The notes: generated by a model not told the origin, from the sequence alone. Counted from the first letter of the stretch, positions 1 to 9,526 are shown. The stretch: DNA of 64,000 bases from an uncultured Pseudomonadota bacterium (GCA_903835655.1 CAILNT010000081.1:20296-84295); one strand, 5' to 3'. Numbers and translations are program-made.

Positions 1-581
<581 letters not shown>

Positions 582-649
582 CTAACAGCCTGGAGGCCCT
601 TCCGCGCGGGCGCGCCGGGGGCGATTTTGGCGCAGGGCCGAGCGCGACG

Positions 650-760
650 AGTGCAATCGGGCGCCTAGCGAGTTCACCCCAAAGTGGAGCGTGACCGAAG
701 GCACGAACCTCAATATTCCTGGGGCCTCACAGGGGCAATTGAGCGATCAACCGAGGGATC
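650..760 (-). repeat. Dispersed 111-bp repeat, copy A, upstream of gyrA
   Basis: Read on the minus strand this stretch aligns without gaps to 27151-27261 (plus strand); by hand count about 89 of 111 positions agree. The best-conserved parts are GTGAGGCCCC, GGTGAAC and CCGATTGCACT. Copy A overlaps the last 17 codons of the histidine kinase gene, so the kinase tail (PSVDRSIAPVRPQEY) is encoded by the repeat, and it points towards gyrA, whose start is 135 bases further on. Both copies sit in front of a gene in the same relative orientation. The function is unknown. Confidence 0.8.
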
Positions 761-2167
761 AAGGTCCATCCGAGCGGGCAGGCGCAGCGCGAACTGCACC
801 TGGCCGTCGCCGCCAGACTGGAGCGCAAGGTCACCACCGTGAGCGCGGGCAATCTCCCTCGACACACTCAGGCCTAGCCCTACCCCTTCCACGTTGCGGC
901 TGCGGGCCGGATCGGCGCGGTAGAAGCGCTCGAAAATTCGGTCGCGTTCGGCGGCCGGGATGTCGGCCGATGAATTGGCCACGATGACTTCCACACCCTG
1001 GGGCAAGGTAGTGGTCGAAATGTGAATCCAGCCTTGCTCCACGTTGTATTTGATGGCGTTGCTGAGGAGGTTGTGCAGTATCTGCCGCAGCAAGCCGCCA
1101 TCCGCCTGCATCACCAGACCCGGCAGTATCCGGCCGCTGACCTGCAAGTGGGGCGCCAGCATACGGGCATCCTCGATCAACTCCTCCAGGGCCAGACTGA
1201 GGGAAATGGCCTCGCGATGGATATTCAGGCGGCCCGCATCGGCCTGGGAAAGCAGCAATAGTTTGCGCGAGATGGTGGATAACCGCCTGACCTCGTCGAG
1301 GATGCTGGTCAGCTCGACCTGCATGGCCGAACCCGATTCCGCCAACTGGATGGCACGCTCCAGTTGCCCCTGCAGGATGGCCAGCGGCGTCTTCAATTCG
1401 TGGGCGGCATCCGCGGAAAATCGGTGCGCCTGTGTAAAGCTGCGCGCCAGACGTTCCAGCATGCCGTTGAAGACTTCGATCAATTCGGCAAATTCCTGAT
1501 CCTCGCCGGTTGCGGGAATGCGCCGATCCAGGCCTTCCGCCGTCACTCTGCGGGACGCTGCCGTGAGCTTTTCCAGAGGGCGCAGGGCGCGCCCGGAAAC
1601 CGCCCAGGCCCCCAGGCCGATGAGGGCCAGGACAGGCGGCAGGGATAAGGCGAAGGCATTGCGAACATTGGCCATGTCGGCGTCGATGATGCGCGTGTCG
1701 ATGGCGATGGCGACCCGCGCGTGGTCCGAACTTGCCAGGCCGATGTGCCAGGGCTGCCCTGGCACCGAACTGGCGATGGCCACCGGCCTCGCTCCCGGCG
1801 GCGACCCTGGCTGTGGCGGCGGGAATGGTCGGCCGGCCGGCCAGGGCAGCCGAGTCGCATCGAGGCCACCGGGCCACCGGGCGGTGCGGTAGACGACACT
1901 CCCGGCGCCGTCCTGGACCAACAGCAGCAGGTCGGCGCCGTCGCGTATGCCGAAGTCGGCGGCGAGCCTGGCTTCGATGCGCTGCCACTCGGCGGGGCTG
2001 CGCGTGCGTGCGACTTCACGCTCGGCCTGGCTGCGGATTTCGCGGTCGATGCGTTCGATGCGCATGTCACGCATCAGCCACCAGGCGCCCAGGCCGAACG
2101 CGCCCAGAGCCAGGCCACAAAGCAGGGCGGAAAACAAGCCCAGGCGCAGGCGGAAAGAATGGATCAT
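710..2167 (-). CDS. Sensor histidine kinase (OmpR-partner type)
   Basis: A membrane sensor kinase of 485 residues. One membrane segment is at about 12-32 and a second at about 168-190, enclosing a periplasmic sensor loop of about 135 residues. A HAMP linker (about 191-240), HisKA with phospho-acceptor His256 in SADAAHELKTPLAIL, and a HATPase domain with an N box (HNLLSNAIKYN) and G box (GVGLGLSVSREIARAHGG) follow. It overlaps the response regulator gene by 4 bases, so the two are co-translated. The layout resembles heavy-metal kinases of the CusS/CopS type, but the sensor loop has no metal motif I can name. The last about 17 residues lie in the dispersed repeat 650-760 and may be a recent replacement of the original end. 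Confidence 0.92.
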   Translation of the reverse strand: MIHSFRLRLGLFSALLCGLALGAFGLGAWWLMRDMRIERIDREIRSQAEREVARTRSPAEWQRIEARLAADFGIRDGADLLLLVQDGAGSVVYRTARWPGGLDATRLPWPAGRPFPPPQPGSPPGARPVAIASSVPGQPWHIGLASSDHARVAIAIDTRIIDADMANVRNAFALSLPPVLALIGLGAWAVSGRALRPLEKLTAASRRVTAEGLDRRIPATGEDQEFAELIEVFNGMLERLARSFTQAHRFSADAAHELKTPLAILQGQLERAIQLAESGSAMQVELTSILDEVRRLSTISRKLLLLSQADAGRLNIHREAISLSLALEELIEDARMLAPHLQVSGRILPGLVMQADGGLLRQILHNLLSNAIKYNVEQGWIHISTTTLPQGVEVIVANSSADIPAAERDRIFERFYRADPARSRNVEGVGLGLSVSREIARAHGGDLALQSGGDGQVQFALRLPARMDLDPSVDRSIAPVRPQEY

Positions 2168-2844
2168 TTGCGAAAACGGTAGCCGACACCGCGCACGCTT
2201 TCGATGGGCGATTCGCCTTCGGCCACGGCACCCAGAGAAGCGATCTTTTTGCGGATGCGCTGTATGCAGACATCGACCACATTGGTGCTCGGGTCGAAGT
2301 CGTAGCCCCAGACGTGCTCGAGTATTTGCGTACGCGTCAACACCCGGCCCGGCGAACGCATCAGGTACTCGATCAGGTTGAATTCGCGGCCGGTGAGATC
2401 CACCGCCTCTCCATGCCAGGTGACTGTGCGCGTTATCCGGTCCAGGCGCAGGTCGCCGACCGCCAGGATATTTTGCCGCTCACCGGAGACGCGCCGCAGC
2501 AGCGCATGGACGCGGGCGATCAGTTCCTCGACGAAGAAGGGCTTGGCGAGGTAATCGTCGGCGCCGAGGCTCAAGCCTTCGATGCGGTCGTCGAGCTCGT
2601 TGCGGGCGGTGAGCAGGAGGATGGGCGTGGTGTCTCCTGCCCGGCGCAAGCCCTTCAGGATGGAAAGGCCGTCGCGGCCCGGCAGCATGATATCGAGCAC
2701 GATGACGTCGTAACCGCCGTGGCTGGCTGCCTCGAAGCCAGCCGTGCCATTGTCGCGGTGTTCCACCAGGAAGCCCTGTTCCCGGAAGCCGGCGCACACG
2801 AAATCGGCGATCTTGCGTTCGTCCTCGACCAGCAGCACGTTCAT
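2164..2844 (-). CDS. OmpR-family response regulator
   Basis: A two-domain regulator of 226 residues. The receiver domain has phospho-acceptor Asp51 in VIVLDIMLPG, the conserved Thr in LLLTAR and the Lys in YLAKPF. The C-terminal winged helix contains LTGREFNLIEYLMRSPGRVL and ends RGVGYRFRK. It is closest in style to the CusR/CopR/PcoR group. The ATG at 2844 is preferred to a GTG one codon upstream. It is the first gene of the regulator-kinase pair and is transcribed away from the PKD lipoprotein gene. The 132-base gap between them holds an inverted repeat like the boxes bound by this regulator group, so it probably controls itself and the lipoprotein pair. Confidence 0.94.
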   Translation of the reverse strand: MNVLLVEDERKIADFVCAGFREQGFLVEHRDNGTAGFEAASHGGYDVIVLDIMLPGRDGLSILKGLRRAGDTTPILLLTARNELDDRIEGLSLGADDYLAKPFFVEELIARVHALLRRVSGERQNILAVGDLRLDRITRTVTWHGEAVDLTGREFNLIEYLMRSPGRVLTRTQILEHVWGYDFDPSTNVVDVCIQRIRKKIASLGAVAEGESPIESVRGVGYRFRK

Positions 2845-2889
2845 CACAGCCCTCCTCGGCCTAGCTTAGCGCGGAAGCGGATCGACTCG

Positions 2890-2905
2890 ATTACAAAACT
2901 GTCAT
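2890..2905. promoter_or_regulatory. Candidate response-regulator box (CusR/CopR-like)
   Basis: ATTACA-AAAC-TGTCAT is an imperfect inverted repeat with 4-base spacing. It sits 45 bases upstream of the regulator start (2844) and 71 bases upstream of the lipoprotein start (2977). It resembles the TGACA/TGTCA-type boxes of metal-responsive OmpR-family regulators. The assignment rests on one site and on context. Confidence 0.45.
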
Positions 2906-2976
2906 TCGCGACCGGGCCATCGTGTAATCCGCACGCCCGAAGATGGAACCGTCCTTAACCTCGATGGGAGAACAAG

Positions 2977-4578
2977 ATGTCGGTCACTTCGCACGCAGTA
3001 ACCAGGTTCATGGCCGCGGCCCTCGGTTTCCTTCTGCTCGGCTGCGGTGGAGGTGGATCGGGCACATCGGGCGGCACATCGACCACGACCGCCGCCCTGT
3101 TCAGCCAGTCGACCAACAACCCGGTCGTCGGTCAGGCGGTGCAATTCAGCGACGCCAGCAGCGGCAGCCCGACGGCCTGGGCATGGGACTTCGGCGACGG
3201 CACGATCAGTACACAGCGGAATACCGGCCATGTCTATGCCGCGACCGGCAGCTACACCGTCAAGCTGGCCATCACCAGCGCCAGCGGCGGTGCCAGTACC
3301 AGCAAGCAGGTGGTCGTGGGCACGGCGTCCAGTGGGGCGCCCGTTTTCACCATGACACAAACCCTGTCCGACGGCGCCCAGCGCACCACCCTGGCCTTCG
3401 ACGGCCTCGCCTTGATGACCGGCAACCTGGACGCGCAGTCCTTCTTCCCGCCGGGCAAGGTGGCCGATTACACCGGTTTCCAGTACCTGCGTGACAACGA
3501 CCCGGACAACATGGGCCACAACACCAGCTTTCTCACCCGGGTCGCCAACAACGTCCTGTATATCCTGAGCGATGCCCAGATCGCCCGGTTGAAGGCCCTG
3601 GCCACGACCCAACTCGACCAGGTCAATCTCTATGGCTACCGGCGCTTCGCCCTGATGCAGGCGTTCCGTCGCCCGATCGACGGCACCCTCCCGGTCGGCG
3701 CCGCAGGCTTGAACCTGGATGCGGTCAAGGCCGCCTCGCGCGCCCTCTACCTCATCGACGGCCAGATCAGCTTCGACCGTGCCCTGCTCTATGCCAATAT
3801 CTTCAGTTCCATGGATGCCACCCAGAAAACCTACCTGGACGCCATGAAAGGCAAGGGCTGGAGTTCCTGGCCGGACATCGACGACAGCCAGGTGCGGAGC
3901 AAAATGTCCGGCCTGCCGCAAGGCACGGCGACCCTGGTCATGACCTATGCCAGCGACCTGTACAGCTGGTATGCGGGTTCGCTCGACGCGGATGTCTATT
4001 TCTGTCCCGAGCGCCACGGCACCTACTACGGCGGCTTCTACATCAAGGACGCGCCGGCGGTGGGCCACGAGGACTACAGCATCAGCGAACAGCTCACCGC
4101 GACGGCCGGCGCCGCGCTCAGCGACAGCAGCAAGGGTTACGTCACCTCGGCCCAGGCGGCAGTGATGTCGAGCCTGGTGGATGCGCAGAGGAACAACCTC
4201 TATGCCGGGGCCAGCAATATCGTCCAGGTACGCACGGACATCGCTCTCCTGCTGCGCAGCCTGCGCGTATCCACCGCCGCGAGCGACGCCGTCAAGGCGC
4301 AGGTGCTGGCGCTGTCGGCCACCTATGGAGATCTGGATGGGGAAAGCAACTACCACTACGCAACGGCCTTCGCCCAGGTCTATGCCAGCCTGAGCGCCGC
4401 GCAGAAGGCCCAACTGGCCGGTCTGCGCCAGTCCATCCTGTCTGGCAGTTATGTGGACGGCACACCCTTCGACTACACCACCGCCACGACGCCCTACCTG
4501 TACTCGGATGCGATCATGGACGCGAGCGTGCTGGTCCCCTACATCGGCAACACCGACTACCTGTTTTTCGCCCCCTGA
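2977..4578 (+). CDS. PKD-domain lipoprotein
   Basis: An exported lipoprotein of 533 residues: hydrophobic signal sequence with lipobox LLLGC (Cys23), a Gly/Ser/Thr-rich linker, and a PKD domain at about 40-110 (AWAWDFGDGT, GSYTVKLAITS). The remaining about 400 residues are mostly alpha-helical by composition, with phrases such as MDATQKTYLDAMKGKG and LSAAQKAQLAGLRQ, and match no enzyme I recognise. The start is preceded by GGGAGAAC. A small secreted protein follows 46 bases downstream and a two-component system is divergent. The set looks like an envelope-stress or metal-response module, which is an inference from position. Confidence 0.8.
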   Translation: MSVTSHAVTRFMAAALGFLLLGCGGGGSGTSGGTSTTTAALFSQSTNNPVVGQAVQFSDASSGSPTAWAWDFGDGTISTQRNTGHVYAATGSYTVKLAITSASGGASTSKQVVVGTASSGAPVFTMTQTLSDGAQRTTLAFDGLALMTGNLDAQSFFPPGKVADYTGFQYLRDNDPDNMGHNTSFLTRVANNVLYILSDAQIARLKALATTQLDQVNLYGYRRFALMQAFRRPIDGTLPVGAAGLNLDAVKAASRALYLIDGQISFDRALLYANIFSSMDATQKTYLDAMKGKGWSSWPDIDDSQVRSKMSGLPQGTATLVMTYASDLYSWYAGSLDADVYFCPERHGTYYGGFYIKDAPAVGHEDYSISEQLTATAGAALSDSSKGYVTSAQAAVMSSLVDAQRNNLYAGASNIVQVRTDIALLLRSLRVSTAASDAVKAQVLALSATYGDLDGESNYHYATAFAQVYASLSAAQKAQLAGLRQSILSGSYVDGTPFDYTTATTPYLYSDAIMDASVLVPYIGNTDYLFFAP

Positions 4579-4624
4579 GACCGGAGCCTTGCTTCGACTG
4601 CCCACCCAGACTGGAAACCATGCC

Positions 4625-4966
4625 ATGAACTCGAAACGACCATTGTTCATCACAGCCCTGGGCCTGGCCGCCGCCGTGACCATGGCGCAGGAGCGCCCCT
4701 CACCGCCTGCGCTGCCGCGCGCAGCCCCTGCCAACCGGCACGAGCCGCCACCTCAAGCCTACACGGACTGCCTGGGCAAGAAGGCCGGCGACGCCGTTCA
4801 ACACGCCACACCCGAAGGCAGGGTCGCCGCGACCTGCCTCGACTCGCCGAACGGCCTGGTCGCCAGACCACGGCAGCCCCACGATCCGGCCGCCCACGGC
4901 AAGGAGATGCACCCTGGCGGCGACCCGATGCCCCAGGCGAAGTCGAAAGACGCCGGCCGCCACTAG
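4625..4966 (+). CDS. Small exported protein, unknown function
   Basis: A predicted protein of 113 residues with a short signal peptide (about 1-20, ending near AAAVTMAQ). The mature part is rich in Pro and His and has two Cys in the phrases YTDCLGKKAGDAV and GRVAATCLDSPNGLVA, possibly forming a disulfide, and a His/Pro tail (HDPAAHGKEMHPGG). It follows the PKD lipoprotein gene by 46 bases on the same strand. I recall small periplasmic proteins of this two-Cys layout beside metal-sensing regulators, but the function is not known to me. The ATG at 4625 is chosen because the signal peptide begins there. Confidence 0.6.
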   Translation: MNSKRPLFITALGLAAAVTMAQERPSPPALPRAAPANRHEPPPQAYTDCLGKKAGDAVQHATPEGRVAATCLDSPNGLVARPRQPHDPAAHGKEMHPGGDPMPQAKSKDAGRH

Positions 4967-5060
4967 CCTCGCGCCGCCATTTGGCCGACCCGGAGGGGCG
5001 GTCGACTCGACTTTAGCGTGTCGGAAATTCACTTGAAGAAAATGCTTGCGCATGTTCTAT

Positions 5061-5101
5061 TGTGTGCGATATTGTTCGTATATCGATCACGGACGCACAC
5101 A
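5061..5101. promoter_or_regulatory. Candidate FruR operator region upstream of the DeoR gene
   Basis: Nested inverted repeats: TGTGTGCG (5061-5068) with CGCACACA (5094-5101), and inside them CGATAT (5068-5073) with ATATCG (5080-5085). Two direct half-sites of the form ATATYGWTC occur at 5069-5077 and 5080-5088. The same half-site recurs at 6064-6072 just before fruB, which argues for a shared regulator, presumably the DeoR protein encoded next. Confidence 0.5.
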
Positions 5102-5202
5102 TACAAACGTGTCATCCGTTGTGAAACACCTGCCTGAACCGAGCCCGCCTATGCAGCGGAGCCACACGACGAGTTCAGACAGCAACGCATCGAGGAGACA
5201 CC

Positions 5203-5985
5203 ATGGCTGAGTATCTGGCTGAACATCGCATGGAAATGATCATGTCCGAGCTGGCGGCACGGGGCGAGTGCCGCACCCGGCAACTGGCCGTGCAGTTCCA
5301 GTTGTCGGAAATGACCTTGCGCCGCGACCTGGCTGAACTGGAGTCGCGCGGCCTGTTGAAGCGGGTGCATGGCGGCGCGGTGCTGCTCAATCGCGATGTG
5401 GAATATGCCAAGCGCATGGAACTGGGCCAGGCCCAGAAACAACGGGTGGGGCACGCCGCCACCCGGCTGTTGAAGAGCGGCCAGACGGTCTACCTGGATG
5501 CCGGCACCACGGCCTTCGAGATGGCGCGGGCCATCGCCCAGGGGCTGCCTCAGGTCACCCATCTGAACATCGTCACCCACGGTATCAGCATCGTCGGCGA
5601 ACTGGCGGGCAAGACGCCTTACACCTTGCAACTGATCGGCGGCGAGGTGTACCAGAACGCGCTCAGCACCGTCGGACCGGTGGCGCTGGCGCAGATTGCC
5701 CAACTCGGCATCGATCTGTTCTTCATGGGGGCGGGCGGGGTCGACGGCCACGCCGGCTGGACCAATTCCAACCACGTCGAGGCAGTGGTGAAACGCGCGG
5801 TCATCGCCCGCAGCAAGAACGTCTGCGCCATCTGCGACAGCGCCAAGTGGGGCCAGGAATCCTTCGCCCCCATCGTACCCTTCGCCGCCGTGAGCCGCTG
5901 GATCGTCGATCGCAGCCTGGCGCGGGAAGGCGTGGAGGCGGCCCGGGCCGCCGGCATGACCTTGACCTACGCGGCCGAACCCTGA
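5203..5985 (+). CDS. DeoR-family regulator of the fructose PTS genes
   Basis: A repressor of 260 residues. The N-terminal winged helix (about 1-60) carries the DeoR signature around LSEMTLRRDLAELESRGLLK and the RVHGGAVL hinge. The C-terminal DeoRC sugar-phosphate sensor domain (about 80-240) has YLDAGTTAFEMARAI, LIGGEVY and GAGGVDGHAGWTNSN. The start at 5203 has a strong GAGGAG ribosome site 6-11 bases upstream. It lies directly before fruBKA on the same strand. By analogy with FruR-type DeoR proteins it should release its operators on fructose 1-phosphate or a related metabolite; the ligand is an inference. Confidence 0.88.
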   Translation: MAEYLAEHRMEMIMSELAARGECRTRQLAVQFQLSEMTLRRDLAELESRGLLKRVHGGAVLLNRDVEYAKRMELGQAQKQRVGHAATRLLKSGQTVYLDAGTTAFEMARAIAQGLPQVTHLNIVTHGISIVGELAGKTPYTLQLIGGEVYQNALSTVGPVALAQIAQLGIDLFFMGAGGVDGHAGWTNSNHVEAVVKRAVIARSKNVCAICDSAKWGQESFAPIVPFAAVSRWIVDRSLAREGVEAARAAGMTLTYAAEP

Positions 5986-6020
5986 CGCCGCTCCGCGGCT
6001 AACCCACTGAAATCGCAGGA

Positions 6021-6048
6021 CCCGAGCACACCGCAAGGGGTGCTCGGG
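6021..6048 (+). terminator. Hairpin between the DeoR gene and fruB
   Basis: Perfect 9-bp stem CCCGAGCAC / GTGCTCGGG (6021-6029 with 6040-6048) with a 10-base loop. No T-run follows, so it may be a weak terminator, an attenuator or an mRNA processing/stability structure rather than a classical intrinsic terminator. Confidence 0.45.
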
Positions 6049-6063
6049 GCTCCTTACGCCCGA

Positions 6064-6074
6064 ATATCGTTCAC
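6064..6074 (+). promoter_or_regulatory. ATATCGTTCAC half-site before fruB
   Basis: ATATCGTTCAC matches ATATCGATCAC at 5080-5090 in 10 of 11 positions and lies 15 bases upstream of the fruB start. It is a candidate operator half-site for the DeoR-family regulator. Right behind it AAAGGA serves as ribosome site for fruB. Confidence 0.4.
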
Positions 6075-6089
6075 AAAGGACACACCGTC

Positions 6090-8552
6090 ATGATCAAGCT
6101 GGGCCGGGAAACCATCCACCTCGACGCACAAGCGCGGGACAAGACCGAAGCCATCCGCATCGCTGGCAGCCTGCTGGTGGACAGCGGCAACATGCAATCT
6201 GGATACATCGACAGCATGTTGCTGCGCGAAAAAGTGGCCAATACCTACCTGGGCAACGGCATCGCCATTCCTCATGGACTGCCCAAGGACCGGGACCTGA
6301 TCGTCCAGACCGGCATCGCGGTGGCCCAGTTCCCCCAGGGCGTGACCTGGAACCGGGGTGAGACCGTGTACCTGGTGGTAGCCATCGCCGCCCGCTCCGA
6401 CGAGCACATCGAACTGCTCGCCAACCTCACCGATGTGCTGGACGACCCGGAACTGGCGCGGCGCCTGGCCCAGACTCAGGAGCCCCTGGACATCATCATC
6501 CGCCTCACCCAGCCCCGCGGCGAAGCCGTCGCTTCGGTTGCAAGCGAAGCCTGCGAAGCGGATTTCGACCAGTGGGTGGATGTGGCCCTGACTGGCGCGG
6601 CCGGCCTGCACGCCCGCCCCGCCACGGCCTTCGTCGAAATCGCCAAGCAGTTTCAGGCGGAGATCCGGGTGCGCCACGTCAGCAAGGTGGCCAACGGCAA
6701 GAGCCTGGTGTCCCTGCTGAAACTGGGCGCCGACCGCCAGGCCAGGCTGCGCATCATGGCCCGCGGCGCCGATGCCGACGCCGCCCTGGCGGCCCTGGCG
6801 GCGGCGGTGCAACACGGCCTGGAAGACGAGGCCGAAGCGGGCCAGACCGCTTCGACGACGGTCTCGACCCTGGCCCTGCAAGCCCGCGTCATCGCCGGCA
6901 TCGCCGCCGCCCCCGGCCTGGCCATCGGCCCGTTGCGCCACTTTCGCCGCGAGAAGATCGTGGTGGCCGCCACCGCCAAGGACGCCGTCGTGGAAGCCGG
7001 CCGCCTGGACCAGGCCATCGCTGCTGCCCGTCTGCAATTGCGCGAGTTGCACGACGAAGTCAAAGCGCGCAGCGGTGCCGCCCGCGCCGCCATCTTCCGC
7101 GCACATGAAGAATTTCTCGACGACCCGGACCTGATCGACGCCTCGCTCCGCCTGATCGAAGCCGGCCGCAGCGCCGGCTGGGCCTGGCGCGAGTGCGTGG
7201 AAGCGCGTGCCAGGGAAGTGGCGGTCCTGAGTGACGCCTTGCTGAAGGAGCGCGCAGTGGACCTCCAGGATGTGGGCCGCCGGGTGTTGCGCCTGCTGGC
7301 GAACACCCTGGAGGAAGAACCGACCGCGTTCGATGCGCCGGCGATCCTGGTGGCCGAAGACCTGTCCCCTTCCGACACCGCCCGGCTCGACCCGGCCCGG
7401 GTTCTAGGCATCTGCACCGCCGCCGGCGGCCCCACCTCACATACCGCCATCATCGCCCGCTCCCTGGGCATCCCCGCCATCGTCGGCGCCGGCCCCGGCG
7501 TGTTGCATCAGGCCGAGGGCACCCAGTGCGTGCTGGACGGTGACGCGGGCAATCTCTACCTGGAACCCGACGCAGCCGACCTAGCCCTGGCGAAACAGAC
7601 CCAGCAAGCCTGGCAGGCACGCCGCGACGCGGAACGACTGGCCTGCTACCAGCCGGCCATCACCACGGACGGGTCGCGCATCGAAGTGGTGGCCAACATC
7701 GGCGGCGCCGCGGAAGCGGAACAGGCGGTGAACGCCGGCGCCGAAGGCATCGGCCTGCTGCGTAGCGAGTTCCTGTTCCTGCAACGCGAACAGCCACCCA
7801 GCGAGGACGAGCAGTTCGAAGCCTATAGCGCCATGACCCGTGCGCTCAACGGCCTGCCCCTGATCATCCGCACCCTGGACATCGGCGGCGACAAGGAAGT
7901 GCCCTATCTCTCCGTGCCCACCGAAGCCAACCCCTTCCTCGGCGTGCGCGGCATCCGCCTGTGTCTGGCGCGGCCCGACCTGTTCCGTACCCAGTTGCGC
8001 GCCATCTATCGCGCCGCCGCAACCGGCCCGGTCAAGATCATGTTCCCCATGGTCGCCACCGTGGAAGAGTTGCTGGCGGCCCGCGCCATCGCCGAAGGCG
8101 TGCGCCTGGAACTGGACGCCGCACCCGTGGAGATCGGCATCATGATCGAGGTGCCCTCGGCGGTGCTGATGGCGCCGGAACTGGCGGTCCATGCCGATTT
8201 TTTCTCCGTGGGCACCAACGACTTGACCCAGTACGTCCTCGCCATGGACCGCTTGCATCCCAGCCTGGCGCGCCAGGCCGACGCCCTGCACCCGGCGGTA
8301 CTGCGCATGATCGCCCTGACGGTGAAGGCGGCGAAGGCTGCCGGCCGCTGGGTGGGCGTGTGTGGCGGCATGGCTGGCGACCCCAAAGGGGCGGCCATCC
8401 TGGCCGGCCTGGGCGTGACCGAACTGAGCATGAGCATCCCCAGCTTGGCGGCCATCAAGGCGCGGCTGCGCACACAATCCCTGGCTGACATGCAGGCCCT
8501 GGCGCAGCGCGCCCTGGCCTGTGTGAACGCCGCCGAAGTGCGGGGGCTGTGA
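6090..8552 (+). CDS. fruB: PTS multiphosphoryl transfer protein EIIA(Fru)-HPr-EI
   Basis: A fused phosphotransferase of 820 residues that passes phosphate from phosphoenolpyruvate through EI, HPr and EIIA to FruA. EIIA is at about 1-145 with active His62 in NGIAIPHG. HPr is at about 160-250 with His174 in GLHARPATAF and the GKSLVSLLKLGA helix. Enzyme I is at about 265-815 with phospho-His451 in GGPTSHTAII and the PEP-binding motifs SVGTNDLTQYVLAMDR and GVCGGMAGDP. The length fits the FruB family. A good ribosome site (AAAGGA) lies 9 bases before the ATG. Its stop overlaps the fruK start by one base. It is cytoplasmic and probably under control of the adjacent DeoR protein. Confidence 0.97.
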   Translation: MIKLGRETIHLDAQARDKTEAIRIAGSLLVDSGNMQSGYIDSMLLREKVANTYLGNGIAIPHGLPKDRDLIVQTGIAVAQFPQGVTWNRGETVYLVVAIAARSDEHIELLANLTDVLDDPELARRLAQTQEPLDIIIRLTQPRGEAVASVASEACEADFDQWVDVALTGAAGLHARPATAFVEIAKQFQAEIRVRHVSKVANGKSLVSLLKLGADRQARLRIMARGADADAALAALAAAVQHGLEDEAEAGQTASTTVSTLALQARVIAGIAAAPGLAIGPLRHFRREKIVVAATAKDAVVEAGRLDQAIAAARLQLRELHDEVKARSGAARAAIFRAHEEFLDDPDLIDASLRLIEAGRSAGWAWRECVEARAREVAVLSDALLKERAVDLQDVGRRVLRLLANTLEEEPTAFDAPAILVAEDLSPSDTARLDPARVLGICTAAGGPTSHTAIIARSLGIPAIVGAGPGVLHQAEGTQCVLDGDAGNLYLEPDAADLALAKQTQQAWQARRDAERLACYQPAITTDGSRIEVVANIGGAAEAEQAVNAGAEGIGLLRSEFLFLQREQPPSEDEQFEAYSAMTRALNGLPLIIRTLDIGGDKEVPYLSVPTEANPFLGVRGIRLCLARPDLFRTQLRAIYRAAATGPVKIMFPMVATVEELLAARAIAEGVRLELDAAPVEIGIMIEVPSAVLMAPELAVHADFFSVGTNDLTQYVLAMDRLHPSLARQADALHPAVLRMIALTVKAAKAAGRWVGVCGGMAGDPKGAAILAGLGVTELSMSIPSLAAIKARLRTQSLADMQALAQRALACVNAAEVRGL

Positions 8553-9526
8553 TGAGCGCCGCCGCCTCAGTTGCCATCTCGGTTGCAACCCTCACCCTCA
8601 ACCCCGCCATCGACCAGAGCGTGGCGGTGCCCGGTTTCGCCGCCGGCAGCGTCAACCGGGTTCTGTGGGAACAATCCGATCCCGGTGGCAAGGGGGTGAA
8701 CGTGGCCTCCTTCCTGGTCGACCTGGGTTCTCGCAGCGCGCTATCGGTTGCCGCCACCGGCCTGCTAGGCCGCGACAACGCCGGGGAATTCGAGCACCTG
8801 TTCAAGAGCAAGGGCATCTGTGACGAATTCGTGCGCATCCCCGGCAAGACCCGGGTCAACGTCAAGATCCTGGACGAAACCCACCACAACATCACCGACC
8901 TCAACTTCCCCGGTCCCGCCGTCACGCCTGCGGATCTGGTGAAACTGGAACGGCGCATCGACGCACTGCTGACGGACCACGACTGCTTCGTGCTGTCCGG
9001 CAGCGCCCCCGCCGGGGTGGCCGTCGACTACTACGCCGGCCTGATCCGCCGTCTCAAGGCTGCGGGCAAGCGGGTGCTGCTGGACAGCAGCGGCGAACTC
9101 CTGCGCTTCGGCGTCCAGGCCGCGCCCTGGGCGATCAAGCCCAACCTGGCTGAACTGGAGGAACTGGTGGGCACGCCGTTGCCGGACCAACACGCCGTGG
9201 TCGCCGCCGCCCGGACGCTATTGGCGCAAGGCATAGGCTGCGTGGTGGTGTCACAGGGACGGGACGGCGCCCTGTTCGTCACTGAACAGACATGCTTGCT
9301 GGCAATGCCGCCGGACGTGGCGGTGAAAAGCACGGTGGGCGCCGGCGACGCCCTGGTAGCGGGCTTCGTCGCCGCCACACTTCGCGGCCTGCCCCTGGCG
9401 GACTGTGCGCGTCTGGCCACCGCCTGCGCCCTGGGCGCCCTGACCCAGTTGGGGCCGCGACTGCCGGCGGCCGGGATCATCGAGTCCTTCATGGAACACG
9501 TCGTGGTCCATAACCTGACCGGGTGA
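8552..9526 (+). CDS. fruK: 1-phosphofructokinase
   Basis: A PfkB-family sugar kinase of 324 residues, converting fructose 1-phosphate made by the PTS into fructose 1,6-bisphosphate. Motifs include TLNPAIDQSV at the N-terminus, the substrate loop DPGGKGVNVA, and the catalytic/anion-hole signature VGAGDALVAGF near residue 265. The ATG at 8552 overlaps the fruB stop codon by one base; a GTG one codon earlier is also possible. It is placed between fruB and fruA as in other proteobacterial fructose operons. Confidence 0.96.
   Translation: MSAAASVAISVATLTLNPAIDQSVAVPGFAAGSVNRVLWEQSDPGGKGVNVASFLVDLGSRSALSVAATGLLGRDNAGEFEHLFKSKGICDEFVRIPGKTRVNVKILDETHHNITDLNFPGPAVTPADLVKLERRIDALLTDHDCFVLSGSAPAGVAVDYYAGLIRRLKAAGKRVLLDSSGELLRFGVQAAPWAIKPNLAELEELVGTPLPDQHAVVAAARTLLAQGIGCVVVSQGRDGALFVTEQTCLLAMPPDVAVKSTVGAGDALVAGFVAATLRGLPLADCARLATACALGALTQLGPRLPAAGIIESFMEHVVVHNLTG

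Noticed and set aside
2902..4734. Long minus-strand reading frame (610 codons) opposite the PKD lipoprotein gene
   Set aside because: It is a shadow of the GC-rich coding strand: the product is a featureless mix rich in Arg, Gly and Val with no domain, while the plus-strand protein has a signal peptide and a PKD domain. The same applies to the long antisense frames at 9791-11308, 35416-37350 and 42699-44306.
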